DNA of 13,619 nt from Streptomyces albus subsp. albus (lineage in GTDB: Bacteria > Actinomycetota > Actinomycetes > Streptomycetales > Streptomycetaceae), in NCBI RefSeq assembly GCF_000719865.1, contig NZ_JOID01000056.1, forward strand, positions 1 through 13,619. The letters are read 5' to 3'. Within the stretch, counting starts at the first letter, position 1. Each line of letters starts with the position of its first letter. The position numbers and the translations under genes were made by a program. The notes beneath the pieces are model-generated. The model had not been told where the DNA came from, did not search any database, and was given only the letters and a program-made list of their open reading frames with translations. Below are positions 1-8,938 of the stretch, one piece after another.

Positions 1-90
1 CCGCCGCACCGGCCCCCCTGTCCGCACCCCGTGGGAGGATCGACCGCACACACCCGCCGCCCGCGAGGGAGCCAGCCCGAGGGAGAAGCC

Positions 91-2451
91 ATGGCAGGCA
101 AGCCGCCCGCAAGCGACCCGGTCCAGGACGCGCCCGAGGTCGGACCCCCGCCCCGCGCCGCCGCCGGGCTGCCCGCCGTCGGCCGCACCCTGCGCATGGC
201 CGGACAGCAGATGGGCGTCCGCCGCACCGCCCTCACCCTCCTCAAGGTCAACCAGAAGGACGGCTTCGACTGCCCCGGCTGCGCCTGGCCCGAGGGCGAC
301 AAGCGGCACACCGCCGAATTCTGCGAGAACGGCGCCAAGGCCGTCGCCGAGGAGGCGACGCTGCGCCGCGTCACCCCCGACTTCTTCGCCGCCCACTCCG
401 TCGCCTCCCTCGCCGGCCGCAGCGGCTACTGGCTCGGCCAGCAGGGCAGGATCACCCAGCCGATGTACCTCCCCGAGGGCGCCACCCACTACGAACCCGT
501 GCCCTGGGAGCGCGCGTTCGACATCATCGCCGAGGAACTGGGCGCCCTCTCCACCCCCGACGAAGCCGTCTTCTACACCTCCGGGCGCACCAGCAACGAG
601 GCGGCGTTCCTCTACCAGCTCTTCGCCCGCGAGTTCGGCACCAACAACCTGCCCGACTGCTCCAACCTCTGCCACGAGTCCTCGGGCTCCGCGCTCACCG
701 AGACCCTCGGCGTCGGCAAGGGCAGCGTCCTCCTCGACGACCTCCACCGGGCCGACCTCATCATCGTCGCCGGCCAGAACCCGGGCACCAACCACCCCCG
801 CATGCTCACCGCCCTCGAACAGGCCAAGGCCGCCGGCGCCCGCATCATCACCGTCAACCCGCTGCCCGAAGCCGGCATGGAACGGTTCCGGAACCCGCAG
901 ACCGCCCGCGGCCTCGCCGGCCGCGGCACCCCCCTCACCGACCTCTTCCTGCAGATCCGCATCGGCGGCGACCAGGCCCTCTTCCGCGCCCTCAACCGGC
1001 TCCTCCTCGAAGCCGCCGACACCACCGCGGCCGGCACCCCGGCCGGCGCCCCCCGCACCGGCCCCGCCCCCGTCGACGACGCCTTCATCCGCGAACACAC
1101 CCACGGCTACGAAGAGTTCGCCGCCACCGCACGCTCCGCCGACTGGGACGACATCCTGCGCGCCACCGGCCTCGACCGCGCCGCCATCGACGCCGCGCTG
1201 CGGATGGTCCTCGACGCCCGGAGCATCATCGTCTGCTGGGCCATGGGCCTCACCCAGCACAAGCACTCCGTCCCCACCATCCGCGAAATCGTCAACTTCC
1301 TGCTGCTGCGCGGCAACATCGGCCGCCCCGGCGCCGGCGTCTGCCCCGTCCGCGGCCACAGCAACGTCCAGGGCGACCGCACCATGGGCATCTTCGAACG
1401 CCCCGCCCCCGCCTTCCTCGACGCCCTGGAAAAGGAATTCGGCTTCACACCCCCGCGCCACCACGGCTACGACGTCGTCCGCTCCATCCGCGCCCTCCGC
1501 GACGGCACCGCCAAGGTCTTCTTCGCCATGGGCGGCAACTTCGTCTCCGCCTCACCCGACACCGACGTCACCGAAGCCGCGATGCGCCGCGCCCGGCTCA
1601 CCGTCCACGTCTCCACCAAACTCAACCGCTCGCACGTCGTCACCGGCGCCCGGGCCCTGATCCTCCCCACCCTCGGCCGCACCGAACGCGACCACCAGGC
1701 GAGCGGCGAACAGTTCGTCACCGTCGAGGACTCCATGGGCATGGTGCACGCCTCCCGCGGCCGCCTCGAACCCGCGAGCCCCCACCTGCTCTCCGAACCC
1801 GCCATCGTCTGCCGCCTCGCCCGCCGCGTCCTCGGCACCCGCAGCCGCACACCCTGGGAAGACTTCGAACAGGACTACCGGCTCATCCGCGACCGGATCT
1901 CCCGCGTCGTCCCCGGCTTCGAGGACTTCGAAGCCAAGGTCTCCCGGCCCGGCGGCTTCACCCTGCCGCACGCCCCGCGCGACAACCGCCGCTTCCCCAC
2001 CGCCACCGGCAAGGCCAACTTCACCGCCGCCCCCCTCACCCACCCCCGCGTACCCGAGGGCCGGCTGCTGCTGCAGACCCTCCGCTCCCACGACCAGTAC
2101 AACACCACCATCTACGGACTCGACGACCGCTACCGCGGCATCAAGGGCGGCCGCCGCGTCGTCCTCGTCCACCCCGACGACGCCCGCACCCTCGGCTTCC
2201 CCGACGGCTCCTACGCCGACCTCGTCGGCGAATGGACCGACGGCACCGAACGCCGCGCCCCCGGCTTCCGCGTGGTCCACTACCCCACCGCCCGCGGCTG
2301 CGCCGCCGCCTACTACCCCGAGACGAACGTCCTCGTCCCCCTCGACGCCACCGCCGACACCAGCAACACCCCCGCCAGCAAATCCGTCGTCATCCGCCTC
2401 GAACCCACCCCGCCGGCCGGAGAACGCGACGGCCACCCCGCCCGCCCGTGA
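91..2451 (+). CDS. FdhF/YdeP family molybdopterin-dependent oxidoreductase
   Basis: Large cytoplasmic oxidoreductase of 786 residues, related to the catalytic subunit of formate dehydrogenase H and to E. coli YdeP, expected to bind a bis-MGD molybdenum cofactor. The N-terminus has C61-x2-C64 and C78 (DCPGCAW ... FCENG), the cysteine pattern of the YdeP branch rather than a standard four-cysteine 4Fe-4S motif. C194 in SNLCHESSG aligns by eye with the Sec/Cys ligand of molybdenum in FdhH and is followed by the matching His195. Cofactor-domain motifs follow (GQNPGTNHPRM, ITVNPLPEAGMERF, GGNFVSASPDTD), then a C-terminal cofactor-binding domain (LLLQTLRSHDQYNTTIYGLDDR). The ATG at 91 is preferred over the in-frame GTG at 31 because GAGGGAGAAG lies just upstream of it. 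No fdhD, NADH subunit or ferredoxin gene is visible, so the electron partner and true substrate are unknown; formate is not proven. Family assignment is strong, substrate is open. Confidence 0.9.
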   Translation: MAGKPPASDPVQDAPEVGPPPRAAAGLPAVGRTLRMAGQQMGVRRTALTLLKVNQKDGFDCPGCAWPEGDKRHTAEFCENGAKAVAEEATLRRVTPDFFAAHSVASLAGRSGYWLGQQGRITQPMYLPEGATHYEPVPWERAFDIIAEELGALSTPDEAVFYTSGRTSNEAAFLYQLFAREFGTNNLPDCSNLCHESSGSALTETLGVGKGSVLLDDLHRADLIIVAGQNPGTNHPRMLTALEQAKAAGARIITVNPLPEAGMERFRNPQTARGLAGRGTPLTDLFLQIRIGGDQALFRALNRLLLEAADTTAAGTPAGAPRTGPAPVDDAFIREHTHGYEEFAATARSADWDDILRATGLDRAAIDAALRMVLDARSIIVCWAMGLTQHKHSVPTIREIVNFLLLRGNIGRPGAGVCPVRGHSNVQGDRTMGIFERPAPAFLDALEKEFGFTPPRHHGYDVVRSIRALRDGTAKVFFAMGGNFVSASPDTDVTEAAMRRARLTVHVSTKLNRSHVVTGARALILPTLGRTERDHQASGEQFVTVEDSMGMVHASRGRLEPASPHLLSEPAIVCRLARRVLGTRSRTPWEDFEQDYRLIRDRISRVVPGFEDFEAKVSRPGGFTLPHAPRDNRRFPTATGKANFTAAPLTHPRVPEGRLLLQTLRSHDQYNTTIYGLDDRYRGIKGGRRVVLVHPDDARTLGFPDGSYADLVGEWTDGTERRAPGFRVVHYPTARGCAAAYYPETNVLVPLDATADTSNTPASKSVVIRLEPTPPAGERDGHPARP

Positions 2452-2502
2452 TCCCCGGCACAGCGCCCACCCGGCAGTCCTGATAGGACGGTGCACACCA
2501 CA

Positions 2503-2527
2503 CCGGCCGGAGAAACCCCCTGGCCGG
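2503..2527 (+). terminator. Weak inverted repeat between oxidoreductase and thioesterase genes
   Basis: CCGGCC at 2503-2508 pairs with GGCCGG at 2522-2527 around a 13-base loop, in the 104-base gap between the two genes. There is no U-tract. It could be a terminator, an mRNA-stability element or chance in GC-rich DNA. The thioesterase Shine-Dalgarno lies 3' of it. Confidence 0.2.
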
Positions 2528-2555
2528 GCCCCTCAGAGAACCGGAGCCGCGCCCC

Positions 2556-3017
2556 ATGGGTGAGCAGAGCAAGATCACCTTCCCCCAGGAGATCCTGGAC
2601 GAGTACGCCGGCCTCGGCATCGACCTCACCACCCTGTTCTCCGCCGGGCACCTCGGCGCGCGCATGGGCCTGGAGATCCGCGAAGCCTCCCCCGAGCGAG
2701 TCGTCGGCACCCTCCCCGTCGAGGGCAACACCCAGCCCTACGGCCTGCTGCACGGCGGCGCCTCCGCCGTCCTCGCCGAAACCCTGGGCTCCATCGGCGC
2801 CATGCTCCACGGCGGCACCCGCAAACTCGCCGTCGGCGTCGACCTCAACTGCACCCACCACCGGGGCGTCCGCTCCGGCATCGTCACCGGCGTCGCCACC
2901 CCCGTCCACCGCGGCCGCACCACCGCGACCTACGAGACCGTCATCACCGACGAGGACGGCAAGAGGGTCTGCAGCGCCCGGCTCACCTGCCTGCTCAAGG
3001 GCGCCCCCGCCAGCTGA
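2556..3017 (+). CDS. PaaI-like hotdog-fold acyl-CoA thioesterase
   Basis: Small cytoplasmic protein of 153 residues, the usual size for a single hotdog domain. It probably hydrolyses an acyl- or aroyl-CoA to free acid and CoA. The core motif is PYGLLHGGASAVLAETLGS at residues 61-79: H66-G67-G68 starts the hot-dog helix and E75 is at the position of the catalytic carboxylate in the Arthrobacter 4-hydroxybenzoyl-CoA thioesterase/YdiI type. The later strands (VGVDLNCTHHRGV, GIVTGVATPVHRGRTTATYETVI, CSARLTCLL) are typical of PaaI/MenI-like enzymes. The ATG at 2556 has GGAG about ten bases upstream. No paa catabolic genes are nearby, so a phenylacetate role is not supported. A general housekeeping or menaquinone-related thioesterase is equally possible. 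Family call is strong; substrate unknown. Confidence 0.9.
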   Translation: MGEQSKITFPQEILDEYAGLGIDLTTLFSAGHLGARMGLEIREASPERVVGTLPVEGNTQPYGLLHGGASAVLAETLGSIGAMLHGGTRKLAVGVDLNCTHHRGVRSGIVTGVATPVHRGRTTATYETVITDEDGKRVCSARLTCLLKGAPAS

Positions 3018-3037
3018 CGCCGGCCCTCCGGCCGGCG
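3018..3037 (+). terminator. Hairpin immediately after the thioesterase stop codon
   Basis: A perfect 8-bp stem (CGCCGGCC 3018-3025 / GGCCGGCG 3030-3037) with a CTCC loop begins directly after the TGA. It has no U-tract, as is common for streptomycete terminators. Position and perfection make it a likely terminator or 3'-end stabiliser of the thioesterase transcript. Confidence 0.5.
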
Positions 3038-3084
3038 CGAACCATCCGCCCCGCCGGCCCGCGCCATCCCCCTCCCGCTCCGCC

Positions 3085-3115
3085 CGTCCCCGGCCGTCCC
3101 CACCGGCCGGGGACG
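3085..3115 (+). terminator. Second perfect hairpin downstream of the thioesterase
   Basis: A perfect 12-bp stem (CGTCCCCGGCCG 3085-3096 / CGGCCGGGGACG 3104-3115) encloses a 7-base loop TCCCCAC. Together with the hairpin at 3018 it forms a tandem terminator-like arrangement that would insulate the liv operon from upstream transcription. No U-tract follows. Confidence 0.5.
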
Positions 3116-3217
3116 ACGGCACCCGGCCCGCCCCCGCGCCGCGGCGACCGTCCGTCCCCTTCCCGCCCGGACACCGGGCCGGCCGCGCCGCCACCGCGCG
3201 CCACGCCCCGGCGCCCG

Positions 3218-3243
3218 CCGCCAGCCGCCAGCCGCCAGCCGCC
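3218..3243. repeat. Short tandem repeat, unit CCGCCAG
   Basis: Three exact head-to-tail copies of the heptamer CCGCCAG (3218-3238) are followed by a partial copy (CCGCC). It lies in non-coding DNA. It is probably a slippage-prone microsatellite without known function. Confidence 0.7.
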
Positions 3244-3356
3244 GCACCGATTTTCGGCGCAGGCACCGGTTCCGCCACCCCCGCCCCTCCCGCGGCCCTC
3301 CGGTCCCCCGGTCCTCCACAGACCGTGTCCGAAACGTCCGGTCCACTCACCCAGTC

Positions 3357-3371
3357 GTAACACTGCGTAAC
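3357..3371. promoter_or_regulatory. Paired GTAAC repeats upstream of livK
   Basis: GTAAC occurs at 3357-3361 and 3367-3371, ten bases apart, that is on the same face of the helix. This is followed by the palindrome CCGTACGG at 3379-3386. The layout suggests an activator or repressor site. The half-site resembles the GTnAC part of a GlnR box, but the spacing is 10 rather than 11 and no GAAAC partner follows, so GlnR is not claimed. It is 400 bases from the livK start, so its target is uncertain. Confidence 0.25.
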
Positions 3372-3621
3372 GTTCGAGCCGTACGGTTCCCCGCCGGACC
3401 GCGACCACCCCACACCACCGGCCCCTCCTCCCGACCGCGTGCACGATATGCGGACTCCTCACCGCCACCCGGCCCGTCAATCCACCGGCCGAACTGCGGA
3501 ATCACCGCCTCCGCGCCGTCCGCTGCCCGAGCGGCCCCCCACCGGCAGCCCGCACACCCCCCACACCGACCCCCGAAGACACACCGGGCATAACAAGAGA
3601 GTCACATCCTCTCCAGCCCTC

Positions 3622-3650
3622 TGCCCGGCCGTAGCTCATCCCCATATATT
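3622..3650 (+). promoter_or_regulatory. livK: Candidate livK promoter
   Basis: TATATT at 3645-3650 is the most AT-rich hexamer in the gap and fits the TAnnnT rule for a -10 box. The hexamer 17 bases upstream, TGCCCG (3622-3627), is a poor -35. If real, transcription would begin near 3657 and leave a leader of about 115 bases before the GTG of livK. Support is positional only. Confidence 0.35.
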
Positions 3651-3771
3651 CACCGCCAGTTACCGCGCCGCCGGGTGCGACACCGCAATGCCCACCAAGC
3701 GCACTGCCCCCGCCCGGCAACGCACACGGCCCACTCAGGCGAGAAGGCCGCGCCAGGGGAAAGGACAGAAC

Positions 3772-5010
3772 GTGCGTCAACGTTCCTTGATCATCATCAC
3801 CACCGCGGTCACCGCGGGGGCACTCACACTCACGGCCTGCGGCTCACGCGACGACAGCGCGGGAGGCGGGAACGACGGCAACACCACCGTCGTCATCGGC
3901 GTCGACGCCCCGCTCTCCGGCAAGCTCTCCGCCCTCGGCCAGGGCATCAAGAACTCCGCCGAACTCGCCACCAAGATCGCCAACAAGAACAAAGAAGTCG
4001 ACGGCGTCACCTTCAAGATCCTCGCCCTCGACGACGTAGCCCAGCCCGGCACCGGCCAGCAGAACGCCAACCGCATCATCGACAACAAGCAGGCCATCGC
4101 CTCCATCGGCCCGCTGAACTCCAACGTCGCCCCGCCCATGCAGAAGGCGTTCGACAACGCCGACATGGCCCTCATATCCCCCGCCAACACCGCCCCCGAA
4201 CTCACCCAGGGCAAGGACTGGCGCAGCGGCAAGAAGGTCCGCCCCTTCAAGACCTACTTCCGCACCTCCACCACCGACGCCGTACAGGGCCCCTACGCCG
4301 CCCAGTACATGTACGAAGAGAAGAAGCTCAAGAAGGTCTTCGTCATCGACGACAAGAAGACCTACGGAGCCGGCCTCGCGGGCACCTTCAAGGACGAATT
4401 CGTCAAGCTCGGCGGCAAGGTCGTCGGCACCGACCACGTCAACCCCGAAGACACCGACTTCTCCGCCATCGCCACCAAGGTCAGCAACTCCGACGCCGAC
4501 TTCGTCTACTACGGCGGCGAATACCCGGCCGGCGCCCCCCTCTCCGACCAGATCAAGAAGGCCGGAGCCAAGATCCCCGTCGTCGGCGGCGACGCCCTCT
4601 TCAGCGGCGAATACATCAAGCTCGCCAAGAAGAACGCCGAAGGCGACTTCGCCAGCTCCGTCGGCGCCCCCCTCGAAACCCTCGACACCGCCAAAGCCTT
4701 CATGAAGGACTACGAGGCCGCCGGCTACGACCTGCCCTACGAGGCCTACGGCGGCTACGCCTACGACAGCGTCTGGGCCATCATCCAGGCCGTCAAGGCC
4801 GTCGCCGAGAACAACGACGGCAAGCTCCCCGAAGACATGAACAAGGCCCGCAGCGAAGTCGTCAAGGCCGTCCAGGACGTCTCCTTCGAAGGCGTCAGCG
4901 GCGCCGTCGCCTTCGACGAATACGGCGACACCACCAACAAGCAGCTCTCCCTCTACCAGGTCAAGGACGGCGAGCACACCGTCGTCAAGACCGGCGAATA
5001 CCAGGGCTGA
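3772..5010 (+). CDS. livK: Branched-chain amino-acid ABC transporter substrate-binding lipoprotein
   Basis: Extracytoplasmic receptor of 412 residues that captures leucine/isoleucine/valine (or a related amino acid or amide) for the LivHMGF permease encoded downstream. The N-terminus is a lipoprotein signal peptide: basic MRQR, a hydrophobic stretch to residue 19, lipobox L20-T21-A22-C23, then a Gly/Ser/Asn linker, so the mature protein should be anchored through Cys23. The body is the Leu/Ile/Val-binding fold (VVIGVDAPLSGKLSALGQG, the IIDNKQAIASIGPLNSN region, FVIDDKKTYGAGLAGTFKDEF, FVYYGGEYPAGAPLSDQIKKAGA). The GTG at 3772 is chosen because AGGGGAAAGG lies 8-17 bases upstream and it gives a normal signal peptide; the ATG at 3690 and GTG at 3439 would add Arg/Pro-rich leaders. 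It is the first gene of the operon and is separated from livH by a strong stem-loop. The exact ligand cannot be read from sequence. Confidence 0.93.
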   Translation: MRQRSLIIITTAVTAGALTLTACGSRDDSAGGGNDGNTTVVIGVDAPLSGKLSALGQGIKNSAELATKIANKNKEVDGVTFKILALDDVAQPGTGQQNANRIIDNKQAIASIGPLNSNVAPPMQKAFDNADMALISPANTAPELTQGKDWRSGKKVRPFKTYFRTSTTDAVQGPYAAQYMYEEKKLKKVFVIDDKKTYGAGLAGTFKDEFVKLGGKVVGTDHVNPEDTDFSAIATKVSNSDADFVYYGGEYPAGAPLSDQIKKAGAKIPVVGGDALFSGEYIKLAKKNAEGDFASSVGAPLETLDTAKAFMKDYEAAGYDLPYEAYGGYAYDSVWAIIQAVKAVAENNDGKLPEDMNKARSEVVKAVQDVSFEGVSGAVAFDEYGDTTNKQLSLYQVKDGEHTVVKTGEYQG

Positions 5011-5049
5011 TCCCCCCGGGCACACCCGCCCACCCGAAGCTCCACTACA

Positions 5050-5084
5050 GCTGCGCGGGGGCGCCACCAGCGCCCCCGCGCAGC
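5050..5084 (+). promoter_or_regulatory. Perfect 15-bp stem-loop between livK and livH
   Basis: GCTGCGCGGGGGCGC (5050-5064) and GCGCCCCCGCGCAGC (5070-5084) are exact reverse complements around a CACCA loop. There is no U-tract. The element sits 39 bases after the livK stop and 32 before livH. Such structures after binding-protein genes commonly protect the 3' end of the first cistron or cause partial termination, so that much more receptor than permease is made. That role is inferred here. Confidence 0.75.
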
Positions 5085-5116
5085 CGTATCCACCACCCAT
5101 ACTCGGAGGCCCAGCG

Positions 5117-6046
5117 GTGCACGATCTGCCGCAGCAGCTTGCCAACGGCCTGATCCTCGGTGCGATGTACGGCTTGATCGCCATCGGGTACACCATGGTC
5201 TACGGCATAGTCCAGCTCATCAACTTCGCCCACGGCGAGATCTTCATGATCGGCGGATTCGGAGCCCTCACCGCCTGGCTCCTCCTCCCCGACGGAACCT
5301 CCATCGCCCTGGCCCTGCCGCTCATGCTCCTCATGGGCATGCTGGCCTCCGTCCTCGTCGGAGTCGGAGCGGAACGGTTCGCCTACCGCCCGCTGCGCGG
5401 CGGACCCCGCCTCGCCCCCCTCATCACCGCCATCGGCCTCTCCATCGCCCTCCAGCAGGCGATCTGGGCCTTCTACCCCGACGCCAAGAAAGCCCGCCCC
5501 TTCCCCCAGTTCGACGGCGGCCCCATCGACCTCGGAGCCTTCTCCGTCCAGCGCGGCGAACTCTTCCTCATCGCCGCCGCCCCCATCTGCATGATCACCC
5601 TGGCGCTCTTCGTCGCCAAGTCCCGCACCGGCCGCGCCATGCAGGCCACCTCGCAGGACCCCGACACCGCCAAACTCATGGGCATCAACACCGACCGCAT
5701 CATCGTCACCGCCTTCGCCATCGGCGCCGCCTTCGCCGCCATCGCCGCCATCGCCCACGGCCTCAAATACGGCCAGGTCGAATTCAAAATGGGCTTCATC
5801 GCCGGACTCAAAGCCTTCACCGCCGCCGTCCTCGGCGGCATCGGCAACATCTACGGCGCCATGATCGGCGGACTCGTCCTCGGCCTCTCCGAAGCCATGG
5901 CCACCGCCTACATCGAATTCATCCCCGGCATGGAACTCTTCGGCGGCGGCGCCTGGAAGGACGTCTGGGCCTTCGTCCTCCTCATCCTCGTCCTGCTGCT
6001 ACGGCCACAAGGCCTGCTCGGCGAACGCGTCGCGGACAGGGCGTGA
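5117..6046 (+). CDS. livH: Branched-chain amino-acid ABC transporter permease LivH
   Basis: Integral membrane permease of 309 residues (E. coli LivH is 308), forming the channel together with LivM. The N-terminal signature LANGLILGAMYGLIAIGYTMVYGIVQLINFAHGEIFMIG is diagnostic of the family. There are about eight hydrophobic segments. The cytoplasmic loop GRAMQATSQDPDTAKLMGIN (172-191) is the EAA-like coupling loop that contacts the ATPases, and VLGGIGNIYGAMIGGLVLG (238-256) is the conserved C-terminal motif. The start is GTG at 5117, with CGGAGG seven bases upstream. The stop codon overlaps the start of livM. Confidence 0.95.
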   Translation: MHDLPQQLANGLILGAMYGLIAIGYTMVYGIVQLINFAHGEIFMIGGFGALTAWLLLPDGTSIALALPLMLLMGMLASVLVGVGAERFAYRPLRGGPRLAPLITAIGLSIALQQAIWAFYPDAKKARPFPQFDGGPIDLGAFSVQRGELFLIAAAPICMITLALFVAKSRTGRAMQATSQDPDTAKLMGINTDRIIVTAFAIGAAFAAIAAIAHGLKYGQVEFKMGFIAGLKAFTAAVLGGIGNIYGAMIGGLVLGLSEAMATAYIEFIPGMELFGGGAWKDVWAFVLLILVLLLRPQGLLGERVADRA

Positions 6047-7956
6047 ACACCATGACCACAACGCACACCACCCCCAAGACCACCGCCCCGGCCACCACCC
6101 CGGGCACCCTCCCCCTCCCCGCCGGCGCCGCCCGCATCGGCACCGCCGCCGGAGCCGCCCTCACCCTCGCCAGCACCTTCCTCGCCTGGACCTGGACCGC
6201 CGCCTTCCCCGGCAACCTCACCGTCACCGGCTACCCCGGCGGCCTCCAAGTCCTCACCCTCACCGGCTCCCTCCTCACCCTCCTCTTCCTCCTCTCCGGA
6301 CACGGCATCCGCGGCCTCCGCTGGCTCACCCCCGGCGGCACCAACAGCCCCGTCCTCCTCCTCGCCCTCGGCACCCTCGCCACCACCTGGTACGCCATCG
6401 CCGCCATCACCGTCACCCTCGGCGGCCTCGTCAACCTCGAACCCGGCGGCTGGCTCGCCGCCCTCGCCTCCCTCCTCACCGCCGCAGCAGCCCTCGGCCT
6501 CCCCGCCGACACCCCCACCGGCCCCGAGGGACCCGCCGCAACCCCCCTCCAGCGGCTCCGCCACACCATGAAGGCACCGGCACCCGGCCGCGCCAAGGAC
6601 CTCCCCTCCTGGGCCGAGATCCTCCTCATCGCCGCCGCCTTCGCCGTCCTCCTCTACGTCTTCACCTACGGCATCGCCACCGAATACGGCGAACTCTTCA
6701 TCGGCTTCCTCCTCCTCACCGGCCTCGCCGTACCCGCCCTCTCCAAAGCCGGCCTCATCCGCCGCGTCAGCCGACTCACCGCACGCCACCGCAACATCTC
6801 CATCGCCGCCGCCTTCGTCGCCGCCGCCGCATTCCCCTTCCTCCAGAGCGACAACCAATTCACCTCCATCGCCGCGAACATCCTCATCTTCGCGACCGTC
6901 GCCCTCGGACTGAACGTCGTCGTCGGCCTCGCCGGCCTCCTCGACCTCGGCTACGTCGCCTTCCTCGGCGTCGGCGCCTACACCGCCGCACTCGTCTCCG
7001 GCTCCCCCTTCTCCAGCCTCGGCATCCAATTCCCCTTCTGGGCCGCCGTCCTCACCGGAGCCCTCGTCTCCCTCATCTTCGGCGTCCTCATCGGCGCCCC
7101 CACCCTCCGCCTCCGCGGCGACTACCTCGCCATCGTCACCCTCGGCTTCGGCGAAATCTTCCGCATCGGCATGCAAAACCTCGACGGCATCTCCGGACCC
7201 GCCGTCACCAACGGCTCCACCGGCATCCCCCAGATCCCCGACCTCGAAATCCTCGGATTCAACTTCGGCGAATCCCACAGCTTCCTCGGATTCGACTTCA
7301 CCCGGTCGGCCAACTACTTCTGGCTGATGCTGCTCGTCACCGTCATCGTCGTCTCCGTCTTCCGCCGCTCCGACGCCTCCCGCATCGGCCGCGCCTGGGT
7401 CGCCATCCGCGAAGACGAAACCGCCGCCCGCGCCATGGGCATCAACGCCTTCCGCTTCAAACTCATCGCCTTCGCCCTCGGCGCCACCCTCGCCGGACTC
7501 GCCGGCACCGTCCAGGCACACGCCGTCTCCTCCATCGACCCCGAACAGTACAAATTCGTCGAAGCCGTACCCCCCAACTCCGCCTTCCTCCTCGCCGCCG
7601 TCATCCTCGGCGGCATGGGAACCGTCGGCGGACCCCTCATCGGCGCCGCGCTCCTCTTCCTCATCCCGGCCAAACTCCAGTTCATCGGCGAATACCAGCT
7701 CCTCTTCTTCGGCCTCGCACTCGTCCTCCTCATGCGCTTCCGCCCCGAGGGCCTCGTCGCCGACCGCAGAAAACAACTGGAATTCCACGAGACCGGACAA
7801 CTCGACGTGCCCGACGCGACCGTCCTGACGGACACCAACGGCAACGGCAACGGCAACGGAGACGGCACCGGTACGGAAACCGGCACCCGCAACACCACCA
7901 ACGGCAACGGCACCCCACCCGGCGGCACCGCCGGCCTCGGCAAGGCGGAGGCCTGA
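6043..7956 (+). CDS. livM: Branched-chain amino-acid ABC transporter permease LivM, extended form
   Basis: Second permease of the HAAT transporter, 637 residues against about 425 for E. coli LivM. Residues 34-153 form an added region with about four hydrophobic segments (around 34-54, 68-86, 103-130, 137-153), then a charged linker and the LivM core from about 188. Core signatures are ALGLNVVVGLAGLLDLGYVAF (288-308), the EAA-like loop EDETAARAMGINAF (457-470) and LGGMGTVGGPLIGAAL (522-537). The last 60 residues are a soluble Asn-Gly/Thr-rich tail. The start is ambiguous: GTG at 6043 overlaps the livH stop as GTGA, while ATG at 6052 (three residues shorter) gives MTTTH and lies ten bases after GGACAGGG. 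Both imply coupling to livH. The core call is certain; the role of the added N-terminal helices is unknown. Confidence 0.93.
   Translation: MNTMTTTHTTPKTTAPATTPGTLPLPAGAARIGTAAGAALTLASTFLAWTWTAAFPGNLTVTGYPGGLQVLTLTGSLLTLLFLLSGHGIRGLRWLTPGGTNSPVLLLALGTLATTWYAIAAITVTLGGLVNLEPGGWLAALASLLTAAAALGLPADTPTGPEGPAATPLQRLRHTMKAPAPGRAKDLPSWAEILLIAAAFAVLLYVFTYGIATEYGELFIGFLLLTGLAVPALSKAGLIRRVSRLTARHRNISIAAAFVAAAAFPFLQSDNQFTSIAANILIFATVALGLNVVVGLAGLLDLGYVAFLGVGAYTAALVSGSPFSSLGIQFPFWAAVLTGALVSLIFGVLIGAPTLRLRGDYLAIVTLGFGEIFRIGMQNLDGISGPAVTNGSTGIPQIPDLEILGFNFGESHSFLGFDFTRSANYFWLMLLVTVIVVSVFRRSDASRIGRAWVAIREDETAARAMGINAFRFKLIAFALGATLAGLAGTVQAHAVSSIDPEQYKFVEAVPPNSAFLLAAVILGGMGTVGGPLIGAALLFLIPAKLQFIGEYQLLFFGLALVLLMRFRPEGLVADRRKQLEFHETGQLDVPDATVLTDTNGNGNGNGDGTGTETGTRNTTNGNGTPPGGTAGLGKAEA
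7837..7860. repeat. Hexanucleotide tandem repeat AACGGC inside livM
   Basis: Four tandem copies of AACGGC (the last AACGGA) encode the Asn-Gly run in the C-terminal tail of LivM. Being in frame and a multiple of three, copy-number changes would alter only tail length. Confidence 0.8.
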
Positions 7957-7960
7957 CGAC

Positions 7961-8934
<974 letters not shown>

Positions 8935-8938
<4 letters not shown>

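Larger units (their letters stand above)
3116..3771. other. Long gap without a convincing gene, upstream of livK
   Basis: No frame here looks coding. The frames that stay open are Pro/Arg/Ala-rich artefacts of high GC, and the livK frame is open back to 3439 but has no Shine-Dalgarno or family-like sequence there. The segment is C-rich on the + strand up to about 3300, then becomes more balanced. It holds a 7-base tandem repeat, a GTAAC pair, an 8-base palindrome CCGTACGG (3379-3386), a small inverted repeat GAGAG/CTCTC (3597-3613) and an AT-rich TATATT that may be the livK -10 box. It most likely serves as the livK control region. Confidence 0.5.

Noticed and set aside
2491..3360. Open + frame overlapping the thioesterase
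   Set aside because: Pro/Ser/Ala-rich shadow frame; the thioesterase in the other frame has clear family motifs and a ribosome site.
3331..3371. GlnR-type box made of GAAAC and GTAAC half-sites
   Set aside because: The order and the 10-base and 26-base spacings do not match the GTnAC-n6-GaAAC arrangement.
3439..3771. In-frame N-terminal extension of livK back to a GTG at 3439 or ATG at 3690
   Set aside because: The translation is Pro/Arg/His-rich, would bury the lipoprotein signal peptide, and has no Shine-Dalgarno. The GTG at 3772 has a good one and a normal signal sequence.
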